Shown: one piece after another, positions 33,966 through 45,473 of the stretch
How the letters are laid out: each line of letters begins with the position of its first letter
Position numbering within the stretch: position 1 is the first letter of the stretch
Source of the DNA: Agapanthus africanus
Lineage: Eukaryota > Streptophyta > Magnoliopsida > Asparagales > Amaryllidaceae
Reading direction: 5' to 3'
DNA length: 64,000 nt
Assembly (NCBI GenBank): GCA_030015575.1
Contig: CM057346.1
Span: forward strand, 560,610,315-560,674,314
Translations under genes and position numbers: made by a program
Notes under the pieces: generated by a model
The model's input: the letters and a program-made list of their open reading frames with translations, nothing else
Databases searched by the model: none
Told to the model about the DNA's origin: nothing

Positions 33966-35309
33966 ATGGACGTGTTCGAAGATATCTCGGGTTTACCGCC
34001 AAAACGAGATGTGGAGTTTGCGATCGATCTTGTTCCTGGTGCAGCGCCAATCTCAAAGGCGTACTATCTAATGGCACCAGTGGAGTTGGAAGAAGTCAAG
34101 AAGCAGGTTACCGAATTGCTTCAGAAGGGTTGGATTCGTAGCAGCAATTCACCTTGGGGAGCTCCAGTTCTTCTAGTAAAGAAGAAAGATGGCACAAGGA
34201 GGATGTGCATCGATTATCGAGAATTAAACCGGGTGATTATTAAGAACAAGTACCCGATCCCCCGCATTGGCGAATTATTCGAGCAGCTTAGTGGCGCGAG
34301 GGTATTCTCGAAGCTGGATTTGCAATCCGGATATCATCAGGTCCGAGTTAAAACAGAAGATATTTGCAAGACGGCGTTCCGAACTCGGTATGGACATTAC
34401 GAGTATTTAGTGATGCCCTTCGGAGTAACGAATGCACTGGCGATATTTATGGACTTGATGAACCGAATCTTTTCACCATTCTTAGACCAGTTTATAGTGG
34501 TGTTCATTGATGATATTCTGGTCTACTCAATGAGTATTGAAGAGCATGCAGAACACTTGAAGATCGCACTGCAGACTTTGAGGCAAGAAAGATTGTATGC
34601 AAAGATGAGCAAGTGCGAGTTTTGGCTTGAAGAAGTGAAGTTTTTAGGGCATGTTGTGTCCGGAGATGGAATCGCCGTTGATCCCGAAAAGATTGCAGCA
34701 GTTCGAGATTGGCCGATTCCGAAGAACGTAGCAGAGATCAGAAGCTTTCTTGGACTTGCCGGGTATTACAGAAGGTTCGTGGAGAATTTTGCTCGTTTGG
34801 CTGAGCCTCTGACCAAGCTTACGCGTAAGGAAGTACCGTTCGTATGGACGGATAAATATGCGTCAGCTTTTGAGGCATTGAAGCAGAGATTGATAACCGC
34901 TCCTATTTTGACCGTACCAGACAGTTCTGGAGGATTGGTGATTCACAGCGACATATCTGGGAAAGGTTTGGGATGTGTTTTGATGCAGCATGGAAAGGTT
35001 ATAGCTTACGTATTGAGATAGTTGAAGATCCATGAGAAGAATTACCCAACTCATGATTTGGAGCTAGCAGCTGTAATTTTCGCTTTGAAAATTTGGAGAC
35101 ACTACTTATTAGGTGAAAGGGTTGAAGTGTTCACCGATCAAAAAAGCCTGAAGTACGTGTTCACACAGAAAGAGCTTAACATGAGGCAGCGTAGATGGTT
35201 GGAGCTGATGGCTTACTATGATCTTGATCTTAAGTACCATCCGGAGAAAGTTAATGTTGTGCCGGATGCGCTTAGTCGGTTGCCAGCAATTCAGATGTTG
35301 ACTGCATAG
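33966..35309 (+). pseudogene. pol: Element T reverse transcriptase and RNase H
   Basis: RT motifs in order: [32 protein letters not shown] and FIDDILVYS (about 34503-34530, catalytic DD intact). RNase H follows ([12 protein letters not shown], then [18 protein letters not shown]) to DALSRL near 35270. TAG stops interrupt the frame at 35019-35021 and 35307-35309; the frame itself stays the same. Both fit single-base C-to-T changes. Confidence 0.88.
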
Positions 35310-35342
35310 AAGGAGCTTATCGAAGACTTTCGGAGATTCGAG

Positions 35343-36809
35343 TTGGAGATCGTTGTACCGCATTCTTCGGGACAGTTGATGCAGCTGCAAGTACAGTCGT
35401 CGTTGATCGATACTATTAAAGCAGCGCAGTCACAGGACCCAAGATTGCAGAAGTTTCAAGAACAGGTTGAAGCTGGACTTCGAACGGACTTGTTAATCCA
35501 TGAAGATGGTTCGTTGCGATATGGTAGCTGTTTGTGTGTGCCAAAAGGAGACATTCATGAAGAAGTGATGAAGGAGGCACACCGTTCCGCATATTCTGTA
35601 CATTCAGGAGGCACGAAGATGTACCGCGATCTACGACAGCAGTTCTGGTGGGAAGGTATGAAAAAGGAGATTTCACGCTTTGTAGCGAAGTGCTTGGTGT
35701 GTCAGCAAGTTAAGGCTGAACATCAAAGGGTTGCTGGTTTATTGCAACCACTTCCAATTCCTCAATGGAAGTGAGAACATATAACCATGGATTTCGTGAT
35801 GGCTTTACCGCGGAGTCTAAAGGGCAACAATGCAGTTTGGGTGATTGTTGATCGATTGACCAAGGCAGCTCATTTCATACCATTTCGAGTTGGTCAGTCA
35901 ATGGAAACGTTAGCAGAACGGTACATACAGGTGATTGTAAGATTGCATGGAGTACCGGTGAGCATCGTGTCCGACCGTGACACCCGTTTCTTATCACACT
36001 TCTGGAAGAGCTTACAGGAAAGTTTGGGGACTCGATTGAAGTTTAGCACAACTTATCATCCTCAAACAGATGTCCGGTCGGAGAGAACGATCCAAACTCT
36101 TGAAGACATGTTTAAAGCTTGCATGTTAGATTTCAAGGGTTCATGGGAGGATCATCTACACTTGGTAGAGTTTTCTTACGACAACAGCTTTCAGGAGACT
36201 ATTCAGATAGCTCCATTCGAAGCATTGAATGGTCGCAAGTGTCGTTCACCTGTTTGTTGGGACGATATTGGAGAACGAAGATTGTTGGGACCGGATTTGA
36301 TCATGCAAACAGTAGAGAAAGTTAATACTATCCGGAATCATATGAAGGCGGCGCAAGATCGGCAGAAGAGTTGGGCCGATATATCGAGAAGACATCTAGA
36401 GTTCGCTGTTGGTGATATGGTATTCTTGAAGATATCACCGACTAGAGGAGTGATTCGTTTTGGGAGTCGAGGCAAGCTTAGTCCTCGATTCGTTGGGCCT
36501 TTCGAGATTTTGGAGCGTGTTGGAGAAGTGGCATATCAATTGGCTTTACCGCAATCCTTGGCGAATGTTCATGACGTGTTTCATGTATCTCAACTCCGTA
36601 AATATGTTCGAGATGAAACACACGTGCTGGATCATTCGGAGCTGACTGTACGAGAAAATTTAACCTTTGAGGAACGACCGATGTCGATTGTGGATCGAAG
36701 AGAAAAGTTTCTTAAGAACAAGGTTATCCCTCTCGTACTTGTTTCTTGGGGAAATCGCTCGCATGGAGAATCAACTTGGGAACGAGAAGATGAAATCCGA
36801 CAGAAGTTT
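35343..36809 (+). pseudogene. pol: Element T integrase with chromodomain start, split by element L
   Basis: The HHCC region (HRSAYSVHSGGTKMYRDL, CLVCQQVK) is followed by a TGA at 35772-35774. Then comes the catalytic core: MDFVMALPR, VSDRDTRFLSHFW and TIQTLEDM with the DDE-type residues. A GPFEIL/DVFHVSQL C-terminal domain and the chromodomain-like SWGNRSHGESTWERED follow. The canonical YHPQTDGQSE motif is altered to TDVRSE. Element L is inserted after codon CAGAAG; the last few codons lie at 52460-52477. Confidence 0.88.
36805..36809. other. Target site duplication of element L, left copy
   Basis: agttt here and at 52455-52459. The right copy follows the LTR end ATCAATCA and leads back into the last codons of T's polyprotein. 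Confidence 0.88.
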
Positions 36810-38168
36810 CGTTCATATCATAATATTGCATTATTACATTCCCCATTCTTGATCATTTTACAAATAAACAGGTGTTTTTGACCCATGTCTGCTACATAGT
36901 TGCAGGTTACAGGTTCTTGGACAAAAACAGTGAAAACAATGAAAAGACAATGCAAAAGTGAGACTTCGACCAACAAACAGAGAATCTTTATCTTGCCTAC
37001 AGTTTGAAGACTAAACAAAGATCAATGGACAATTTCACAAAGCACAAAGGCAGAGCAAGGTTCAAGACTTCGATACGAAGCAAGCGGTAAAAGTCCACGA
37101 CTTTACTCACTGTGGAAATCTGGAAGAGAACCAGAAGCTATTATGAAGAATAAAGTGAAGTAAAAAGTAGCCCAATGCAACCAGAACCCAGCCCAGAAGA
37201 CTCAGCCTTCAAGACCACCTTTTGGCCATGGAACCGCAGCCAAACCATGGCTGCGGCCGCGGTTCCGCGGTCGGGTAGTGCGCGTAGTTGTGGAATTTTT
37301 TACCAAAAGCTGTGGCGGCGCTGACTAGTCTTCCTAGGAGTATTTTTGTAAATGCAGACATGTGGAGATTAAACCTAGGGTTTTTTTATGTCTTATAAAT
37401 AGAAGCCCAAATTCTTGTATTAGTTCATGCCTCCTTTCATTAATTTAATTCAGAAATCTTTTTGGAGAGCATCAATTTAGGAGTAAAGTTTTCAATTATT
37501 GCCCTAGGTAATTTCTATTCTTGCCCTAGTTAAATTTAATTTCTTGCCCTAGTTAGATAGTTAGATCTTTTATTCTCTGCTTTACATAAATGTTCTTCAA
37601 TTTCCTAATGAGCGAGTAGTCTCCTCGCTTGTTAGGGTTAGCTTTGAGGAAGGTTTGAGAGATGAAGATCTCTCACCCCTTTCTTGCCCATCACATATAA
37701 TTAATAGGACTCTATGCATACATGCACAGACCGCTCCCTACGGCACCCTATCCCACGAGATAGCGGTGATACCGTAGTATAAAGGCCCGGTTGAGCGTGT
37801 TTTCCATGGAGGTTAGGGTAAGGATTGATAATGGAAGGACAAGAAGCTAGAGGAAGAAATATCTTCTCAATGGTTCTAATTCCCTTTATTAGTAATTACC
37901 ATAACTCCTAATAGATCTTAATATGGGTATAGAAAGCGGTAAGATTTATTGACTTTCCAAACTTAACCTAAACCTAACCCTAGCAAGATTTAGATCTAGA
38001 TTAATTTAGTTTTTATAGATTTAATCAATCCGTTCATACCATTCGGAATTAACTCGTAAGAGCGATTAGGAAATTCACAACATCCCTGTGGACCGACTTG
38101 TACTCACCGGCTAGCTACAAGCGACGCCGTTCTTGATTGCGGTTACTAAATATTTTTGAGATCAATCA
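36810..38168 (+). repeat. Element L 5' LTR
   Basis: 1359 bp, with TATA box TATAAATAG at 37394-37402. U3 contains a strong cruciform: CCGCAGCC 37234-37241 with GGCTGCGG 37249-37256, nested in GGAACC 37230-37235 and GGTTCC 37261-37266. The first base is C where the 3' LTR has T, a point change in the terminal TG. Confidence 0.88.
37394..37402 (+). promoter_or_regulatory. TATA box, element L 5' LTR
   Basis: TATAAATAG in CTTATAAATAGAAGCCC, conserved as CTATAAATAGAAGCCC in the 3' LTR (51702-51710). Confidence 0.65.
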
Positions 38169-38169
38169 A

Positions 38170-39042
38170 ATGGCGCCGTTGCTGGGGAATATTTTGGATG
38201 ATGAACCCGTCGATTTGATTGAAATTTTATGTCATCCCGAGTCATTAAATGTTTCTCCCGAACTTCATATATGTTTTGATTTTGATGATAATGGCATGGA
38301 TAAGCTAAATTTTGAGGAGAATATTGAGGAAATTATTGAGAATGAACCAGTTTTGTTTGATGAGTCGGATTTCCCAATTCATCATGTCCCTTCCACTGAT
38401 TGTGTACACCCTCCTGAATCTTTAACTGATACCCTTTCTCACTCACTTCCCTCCGTCCTCGTTCTGACCTTGCAAGAGACCGTTACGCTTTCATCTCCAA
38501 TACCAAGATCGACGTACCCATGTTTGCTAAAGAATCTTGAGGGATTTAATCTCAATTTTCCGTGGGTTGATAGATTAGCACAATCGCTTTTTACACATCG
38601 GTCATTACAAATTGTGCTCATTTATACACTCCATCCCCACCTTCAAGTTCGTATTCCCACTTTCTTTGGTTCTTCTAATCTTCCTTTAATGATACCGAGT
38701 GTTGATGAATCACAATCCGATCTTTTAAGTTCGATAATTTTCAATTGGACCTTCGATGAAAGTTTCGAAGATATTTTCGCCGACGAACTCGCATTCTTAA
38801 ACGATACAGATTTTGTGATTAATCAACCTCCACTCGAAGAAGTAGAGCCACTACCATTTCCTTTTTCCCTCCGCCATTCTCCTCCACCGAGACCGTATAC
38901 CGTTTCTATCTCCACACGGTCTCGTGTGCTTCTCATTTCTTTTCTTTACACTCTATTCTTTCACCAACCCCACCATTATCACGATAGAATTTTTGAATGG
39001 TTGGTGCTAACTTTTGGTCTGTGTAAGGCCTTGTATAGTTAG
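38170..39042 (+). CDS. Unknown ORF of element L, start codon overlapping the primer site
   Basis: The frame is open from 38137 inside the LTR. The most plausible start is ATG 38170, whose codons ATG GCG CCG TTG CTG GGG are the tRNA-Asp primer site itself (MAPLLG). The product of about 290 residues is acidic at the N-terminus (DFDDNGMDKLNFEENIEEII), proline- and leucine-rich in the middle, and ends in an aromatic/hydrophobic tail (FEWLVLTFGLCKALYS). I recognise no gag, pol or env domain. It is uninterrupted despite the age of the element. It could be a captured host fragment or a lineage-specific ORF. Confidence 0.5.
   Translation: MAPLLGNILDDEPVDLIEILCHPESLNVSPELHICFDFDDNGMDKLNFEENIEEIIENEPVLFDESDFPIHHVPSTDCVHPPESLTDTLSHSLPSVLVLTLQETVTLSSPIPRSTYPCLLKNLEGFNLNFPWVDRLAQSLFTHRSLQIVLIYTLHPHLQVRIPTFFGSSNLPLMIPSVDESQSDLLSSIIFNWTFDESFEDIFADELAFLNDTDFVINQPPLEEVEPLPFPFSLRHSPPPRPYTVSISTRSRVLLISFLYTLFFHQPHHYHDRIFEWLVLTFGLCKALYS
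38171..38188 (+). other. Primer binding site of element L (tRNA-Asp)
   Basis: TGGCGCCGTTGCTGGGGA differs at one position from the complement of the 3' end of plant tRNA-Asp. It begins two bases after the LTR. Confidence 0.88.
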
Positions 39043-40545
39043 ATTTTTCTCCTCCCTAACTCTGAATTTAACGCTGTTTTACTTAAGTTTGGGGGGAACC
39101 TTATTGTATATATAATTTTGTTTTTTCTTGTAACAATAAAAAAATTTATAAATAAATAAACAGGGGAGTGCCGACATTTTGACCCTCTTGGTGTGGCATG
39201 ACAGTGAGGACACTGTCAAGTTTAAGTTTGGGGGTGTGCTCGGTAAGCCTTCTTCCTTCGCATTCATGTGTGTATTTTTGCATTTGCATACTTATTTTAA
39301 AACCCATAAAAAATTGAAAAATTGAAAAATCATAAAAATTAATGTATTCAATTTTGGCCATATTTGACTTGAGTTTGACAAAAAAGTTAACTAGCTAAGA
39401 AAAACTAGATCTAGACTTAGTAAATTAAAAACCCTAAAGATAAGCTTTCTTAAAGTTTAACGGTAGAAAGTATATGTCTTTGTAGTTTATTTAGAAATAG
39501 GCAAATTTTGAGTTCACTTCTTGGGCTAAGTTAAAACAGGGAAGGGTATTGATGTTTTTATTAAAGTATAAGTTTGAAAAATAATTCCTAGCTTAAGTCT
39601 AAATTCTGAAAATATATACCCTACAAATTGCACAAACACGCACCTTGAAACTTGGAATAGTAGAGAAGACCTTGAAATGCTCTTGTCTAAATTCCTTAGT
39701 ATGAAAAAAAATATAAAATAAAAATACAAGTGTGAATAAAGAGAAAAAAAATGAACACTGGTTTTTGTGATTACTTAAGGCTGCAAAAATAGAAAAATAT
39801 TTAGCGAGGGTGCTTCATCACCTAGTGCCTTAGACCAACTGGTTTGGGAGTCATTGCTAAAGCCTTAGGTGTAACAAGACTAGGAATTACGCTTTGTTGT
39901 GCAAACACATCTTGTAATCGGTTGTTGGTACCTCAAGAAGTATTAACGGTCACATGAAGGATGTGTGAGCGAAATTCATCTAAAAATTCACCAATTAAGA
40001 AGTACTTTGGACAACGGAGAAGAGTATGATTGCTTGATTTGAATTTCCAAGTATAGGGGTGATTTATACACACACGTAGGGGTATGTGATTGGGGTTTAG
40101 ATAAGAGATAGGAATGAAGAATAGGACTTGTATCTTTAATAGAGATGATAAAAATTTCTAAGTTGAGATGGAACCCTAGAAGGAAAACTTAAGAGATGCC
40201 GAAAGCTAAGTAAGTCTACAGAACATATATAATCTTAAGTTAAATGATAAGGAAGCGTGAAGAATACGGGTGGATAATTTATGAGTCGAAGATAATAGAA
40301 TTCCTTGTTGGAAAACCTAATTGGAGAATAAAAGTCAATGGACCTAATTGATAGGATTTTGTGGGTAGTATCCGCTGAAAACCCTCAGGAGACAACACTC
40401 CTCCTACTAGGGACACCTAGAGGTTTAACGGCTTATTGCATGAGCTCAGTGCAATCGCGTTTCCCTGCGAAAGTGAGGTTAGGTTTTTGTCGAGAATAAA
40501 ACTAAGTTTGCTCGAGGACGAGCAAAAGATAAGCTTGGGGGTATT
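39043..40545 (+). other. Element L 3' internal region with repeated PPT-like motifs
   Basis: No coding sequence is supported. ACTTAAGTTTGGGGGGAACC (about 39080-39099) and TTTAAGTTTGGGGGTGTGCT (about 39221-39240) resemble the true polypurine tract at 40530-40545. Otherwise the stretch is AT-rich. Confidence 0.55.
40530..40545 (+). other. Polypurine tract of element L
   Basis: AAGCTTGGGGGTATT just before TGTTCATATC, preceded by GCTCGAGGACGAGC as in Athila-type elements. Confidence 0.75.
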
Positions 40546-40906
40546 TGTTCATATCATAATATTGCATTATTACATTCCCCATTCTTGATCAATTTACAAA
40601 TAAATAGGTGCTTTTGATCCATGTCTGCTACATAGTTGCAGGTTACAGGTTCTTGGACAAAAACAGTGAAAATAATGAAAAGACAATGCAAAAGTGAGAC
40701 TTCGACCAACAAATAGAGAATCTTTATCCTGCCTACAGTTTGAAGACTAAACAAAGATCAATGGACAATTTCACAAAGCACAAAGGCAGAGCAAGATTCA
40801 AGACTTCGATACGAAGCAAGCGGTAAAAGTCCACGACTTTACTCACTGTGGAAATCTGGAAGAGAACCAGAAGCTATTATGAAGAATAAAGTGAAGTAAA
40901 AAGTAG

Positions 40907-40911
40907 CCCAA
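40907..40911. other. Target site duplication of element C, left copy
   Basis: cccaa here and at 51478-51482, directly outside TGTTGGATAT and CTAACA. The 5' LTR of element L shows the uninterrupted AGCCCAATGCAACC at 37170-37183. Confidence 0.95.
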
Positions 40912-42974
40912 TGTTGGATATATGTATGCCCTAGAGGCCATTATATGATAGTGGATGTATCTATACATGTATATATATTCAGTTTGCATTCTTGCTCGAC
41001 ATGATAGTATGCTATCTGGTACTTCTTTATCTGACATGTTTATTTGATCATGCTTCTATTCATTCATACATGCTGATAAAGCCCTAAGGATATCGGCTTG
41101 ACTACTCTGATTATGATGGAGATCATACTAGTGGGACATCTGTAGTCTATAAGCATATCCTGAAATGTCCCTAGTCGGAGGTGTATCGAGACGAGGCATC
41201 GATATACCAGAGTAGACTAGCGTATATGATACTAGACCCATGTGATGGGCGATGGATGTTCCCACATTCATCGATGTTTGACATCAAGATCATATACGGG
41301 TGCTCAGTGGTGACTGGGTACACTGGACGGACTCGCCGAGAACTCCTATATGGAATTATATCTATCGTCGGATAGCAGTTCTCAGGTGACACTGGTACAG
41401 GTTAGTCTGTAGACCCGAGATCGTCATGGAGTCTTGTGTGTCCTCCCACTGCACTTTGATTGCCACCCTACCACGGCTCTACTGAGTCATGCAAACAGGT
41501 GGCCGTTGGGTACAGTCCCGAGACACACGAAGACGATGAGCGATAGGAGGGGTTTCGTCTCTCCCGGTATTGGGAGTTGATGCTGTGCTGTGCCCGACTG
41601 GTTATAGCAGCAAGTCCCTGGCCAGGGCTGCTGAGATTTGCTGATAAGTGTTATCAGTAGTTTCTCGAACTGTTATAGACCATTAACCGGCACGACTTAT
41701 TGAGTTATTGGGGTCGACGTGACCATCCCTAGGCTCGATATGCAGCATATCTGACGAAGAGACCGGACTGTACGGTAGTGTTGCCGGATGGCTCGACGGG
41801 AGTTGTAACAGGTTCGCTTGTCTTCTTCTTATCGCTCAATACCCGGGTGGCCGTTATGTTTGGCTGACCGCTTGCGGCTTGCGGGTGCTTGATATGATCA
41901 TCACCCACTGCCGGCGTATTGACGAGTCTTAGAGTCCCACACAGGAGTTACCTAGTCCAGGCGAAACATTGTGGTGCACGTATGCGATATGCGCTTGGAC
42001 CCGATTAAAATACGTGTATGGGATACCGTATATTAATTGGGCGGCTTGCTAATGGTCGGGTCATATGTGATATGACCGGATTAGTGAATCAAGTGTTGAT
42101 TCATTATTATTTTCTCACTACAAATCCTATCTTGTTTATGTTGTATGTATGCATGCATGTGTACATTCATTTTTGTTCAAGCACATGTTGATGTGCAAGC
42201 ACACATGCATACATACATCAAATTCTATCATGGTTGTTTATACAATGGAAATGGTGGATGTATAAGAATTACACCATGGTTGTATTTGGATAATTATTGA
42301 ATTTAAATTAAAGCAAAAGAAAATAAAAAATGGGTTAAATCAATTTGGAATTTCTACACTCTTCTAACTCAACCATGCTCACCTAACTTTTAACCCATAG
42401 TTTATTTTCTTATCATGCTTTTAATTTAAAATAAAATGATATCTAAATACTTAACCATGGTTGGTTAAGAGAAAGAAAAATATATATAGCCTTTTTTCTT
42501 TTCTCTTTGTTAAGATAATTCATTCTCTTCTTAAAAAGTCCATCATCTTCATCAACCTCCATGCTTAAGCTCTCTAGTTCTTACAAGAGAGTGAATCCTT
42601 CATAAAAATAGGATTTTGAAGTGAGATCCATAACCACAACTTCATTCTAATCAAGTCTAGCTCACTTGATTAGTGTGTTCTCTTTGTTTTACAAAGTTGC
42701 AAGCTTGGACGGGATAGCTCCGGGTGGATCGTCGTGGACGCAAGAGGAGGAAGAGTGGACCTTCTTCCAACACCCCAAAGTCAAAGGAGCAAAACAAAAA
42801 CGGGAGCTACAAAGGTTGTAGCCTTCTAACCCTAAGCTTTTCTAGTTTTATGTTTAGCAAACCTTAATTTTCTAGGATCGATTCCTTTGCTTGTTAGTTT
42901 AGCACCATAAAAATGAAAACTTTAGGTCATGTGATGCTTGTAATCTCTTCATAGGGTGCTAATCTAACCTAACA
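40912..42974 (+). repeat. Element C 5' LTR
   Basis: 2063 bp, TG...CA. By eye about 15 substitutions and no indels separate it from the 3' LTR. TATATATA at 42481-42488 is the likely TATA box. The short reading frames seen in it (about 41171-41392, both strands) are duplicated in the 3' LTR and look non-coding. Confidence 0.95.
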
Positions 42975-42975
42975 T

Positions 42976-42989
42976 TGGTATCAGAGCCG
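42976..42989 (+). other. Primer binding site of element C (tRNA-iMet)
   Basis: TGGTATCAGAGCCG begins two bases after the LTR, matching the initiator-Met tRNA complement except at the last base. Confidence 0.9.
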
Positions 42990-45473
42990 ACCTAGAACAT
43001 TAGGCGACCTTTTTGCGAAGTAAAAAGTCCGATCGAAACAAAAATACGGATTTATGGGATGCTCTCTGGAATTTTTTTTAAAAAATGATCTTTTTCAGAA
43101 TTAAAAATTCTCAAAAAATAGAGCAGGTAAAAATTAGAGGATTTGGAAAATCCGTACCCATGAACAGTAATATTGACCGCGGAAGGGCGGCATAAGCAAG
43201 GCTTAGGCCGCGCTTCCGCGGCTATTTGAGGGGCTCTCTGGTATTTTTTTGCACAGTAACTTTCTTTACCTGCTACAGTAATTTTTGAGAGTATTTAATC
43301 TGAATCTACTGTTGAAAATTCTGGAGATGGTTTTGAACTAGTTGTTTCGATCGGAATTTTCATTTCGCTTTCTTTTCCGGGTAAACTAGAAAGTATTGAA
43401 GTGTTTGAACGAATATCATTTACTCAATATTCACGGGGTTTAAATAGTTTGGAGATGCGTGCAAGTCTTTTTGCGGTGGTCCCTCTAGAAGACAACAAAC
43501 CTTAACTCGATTATGTGACCGTCTCGAACTGCCCTTTGAACCCTAGGGTTTGGGGCAGTACGGCGTGCCACATGTGAGGCGTTGGCTTGACCCTTCTACG
43601 GCTGGACCGCCGCTACTGTGTCACACTCCGGATTTTTGAACCTTGCTCAAGTGTTGAGCTTTAGTGAATCTTGGGTGCTTGATAGTTCGTTCGAAAACTT
43701 TAATACTGTCTGTTTATCTGGAATGTGATACAATATGTGGAATTCATATGGTTTAGATATGAAATACGGAATATGTGATATTTCGCATTTATGATGTCTA
43801 AAGAGAATCTGGATTCCAAATATTGTAGTTTTACACTTTCTTTTCTGTGACCGTAAGTGTAGTATGTTAGATATCGCCGGTTTCGTTGCTATACATCAAC
43901 GACAATCGGGGTACGCATACTTGCTTACGTTGATGATATTATGTGTTGCTGAGATATGATGTGTAGGATTGTCGCGATCGAATAACCGGGGGGTTTTTGT
44001 GAGATGAGAGTTTTATATTTTCATTCATGTAAATTCAAATGTAATGTAATATTCTTTTATTTGGGGCACTTCCAGGTTGCGGTTGTGTCACCAGTGTTGT
44101 ATATTATTTACTTTTCCGCATTAGGATGGACCCAAGGAGGGGAGCACAAGTGACCGGGTTCTGGGGTTCAGTGGGAGGCCATCTCGAGGAGTCGAGACCG
44201 GGTCTCCTAAACTCCAGGATTGGTAGGGTCACTTGCCGCTCTCGTAGGGGTCCAGGGTGTGGGCTTGGCTATTCATTGCGACTGTGGAATCCGTATTTTC
44301 TATTCTGGCTAAATACTAAATACGGACGTCCTAGTATATCCCACGTTATATCTATATTTCTGCTGCCTGTGTTCTGTGAAATCTGAGACGAATGACTTAT
44401 TATATATATGATATATAGTAGACGTTGCTTATGTTTTACACCCGCGCTAGTCCCGTCCCGGTATGCCGTTAGTTAAGTAACCTAACGGTGCATAACGGAA
44501 CATTGCGGCGAATGCGGATGGCATAAGCGTACGTGATATTTTCGTTTCTTTTCTGTGATTGGCTTTAGGACTTAAATGATGGGATTACATTAATGTGATT
44601 AATGTAAAGAAAATAAACCTAAAAAGATGTTGTAGAATCGGATTTAAAAACTACTCGGCTATTTATGAAAAAGCTTTATTTCAAAACTGCGGAGCTTAAG
44701 CCACTCCTTTTGAAAAACTGTTTGATTCTACAACGATATCAAGTTCAAAGCGTTAAAGATTTTCTTAAAAATCATTCGCAACCCTCCGTCATTTTAGGAA
44801 GTAGAGTACTTAGTATTCGTGCTACGTTTGTTGACTTTAGTTAAGGCGTAGTGTACGGTAGCTAAGTGATGTCTTCCTACACTGCATATGATGCAGATTA
44901 ATTAGGACATTCATACGACTTTGTTGACCATAGTTAAGGGTCATATGGGTGGGTCTAATTGATCAAGAAATGACGGGTAGAACTTGACTGGTACTTATGA
45001 TTTGTTGACCATAGTTAAGGTCATAAGTACTAGGGGTAAAAACCACATCGGGAATTTCAAGTGTTGAAATTTGCAATGAGATTGCATACCTTCCATATGA
45101 TGGTTGGATCCCGATCCCACTGTGGGCAATAGTTGCTCCTAGGAGAGTTTTGCAGTTTACAATTAGCTAACTCATTAGGTGTCTAGAAAGGTGTTAACGG
45201 GGCTCCGCCTCTGGGAAAACGAGGTTTACTCTAATTAGGTCCGTGCGAAAGCACGGGGAACCTCCCTCAAAGTACCGACACTGGCCTGGCTGAACGGTTA
45301 GCGAAGTTGTAGACTGTAATTAATCCTGGCTAGTTTTTCTTTTTAAGGTTTGAAAGAAAAACTTGATAAAAAGCAGTGGGAAACATCGATTAGACAAGAT
45401 AATAAAACCAATCTAATCTATGCAAGAGCTTTCGCTGAGTGTATTCTTTTCTCTCTCTTAATGGCAGATACCA
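42990..45473 (+). other. Long untranslated leader of element C
   Basis: About 2.5 kb without a supported gene. A strong hairpin is formed by CCGCGGAAG 43177-43185 and CTTCCGCGG 43213-43221. TTTGTTGACCATAGTTAAGG and related TTTGTTGACTTTAGTTAAGG phrases recur around 44830, 44920 and 45000. A small ATG frame at 44126-44386 has no recognisable product. BARE/Angela elements have comparably long leaders. Confidence 0.65.

Noticed and set aside
41171..41392. Small ORFs on both strands in the LTR of element C
   Set aside because: Both lie in untranslated LTR sequence and are identical in position in both LTRs, which is explained by LTR duplication and not by coding function.
44126..44386. ATG frame in the leader of element C as a possible extra gene
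   Set aside because: 86 codons without recognisable domain, in a leader where BARE/Angela elements normally have none; upstream ATGs are expected by chance.
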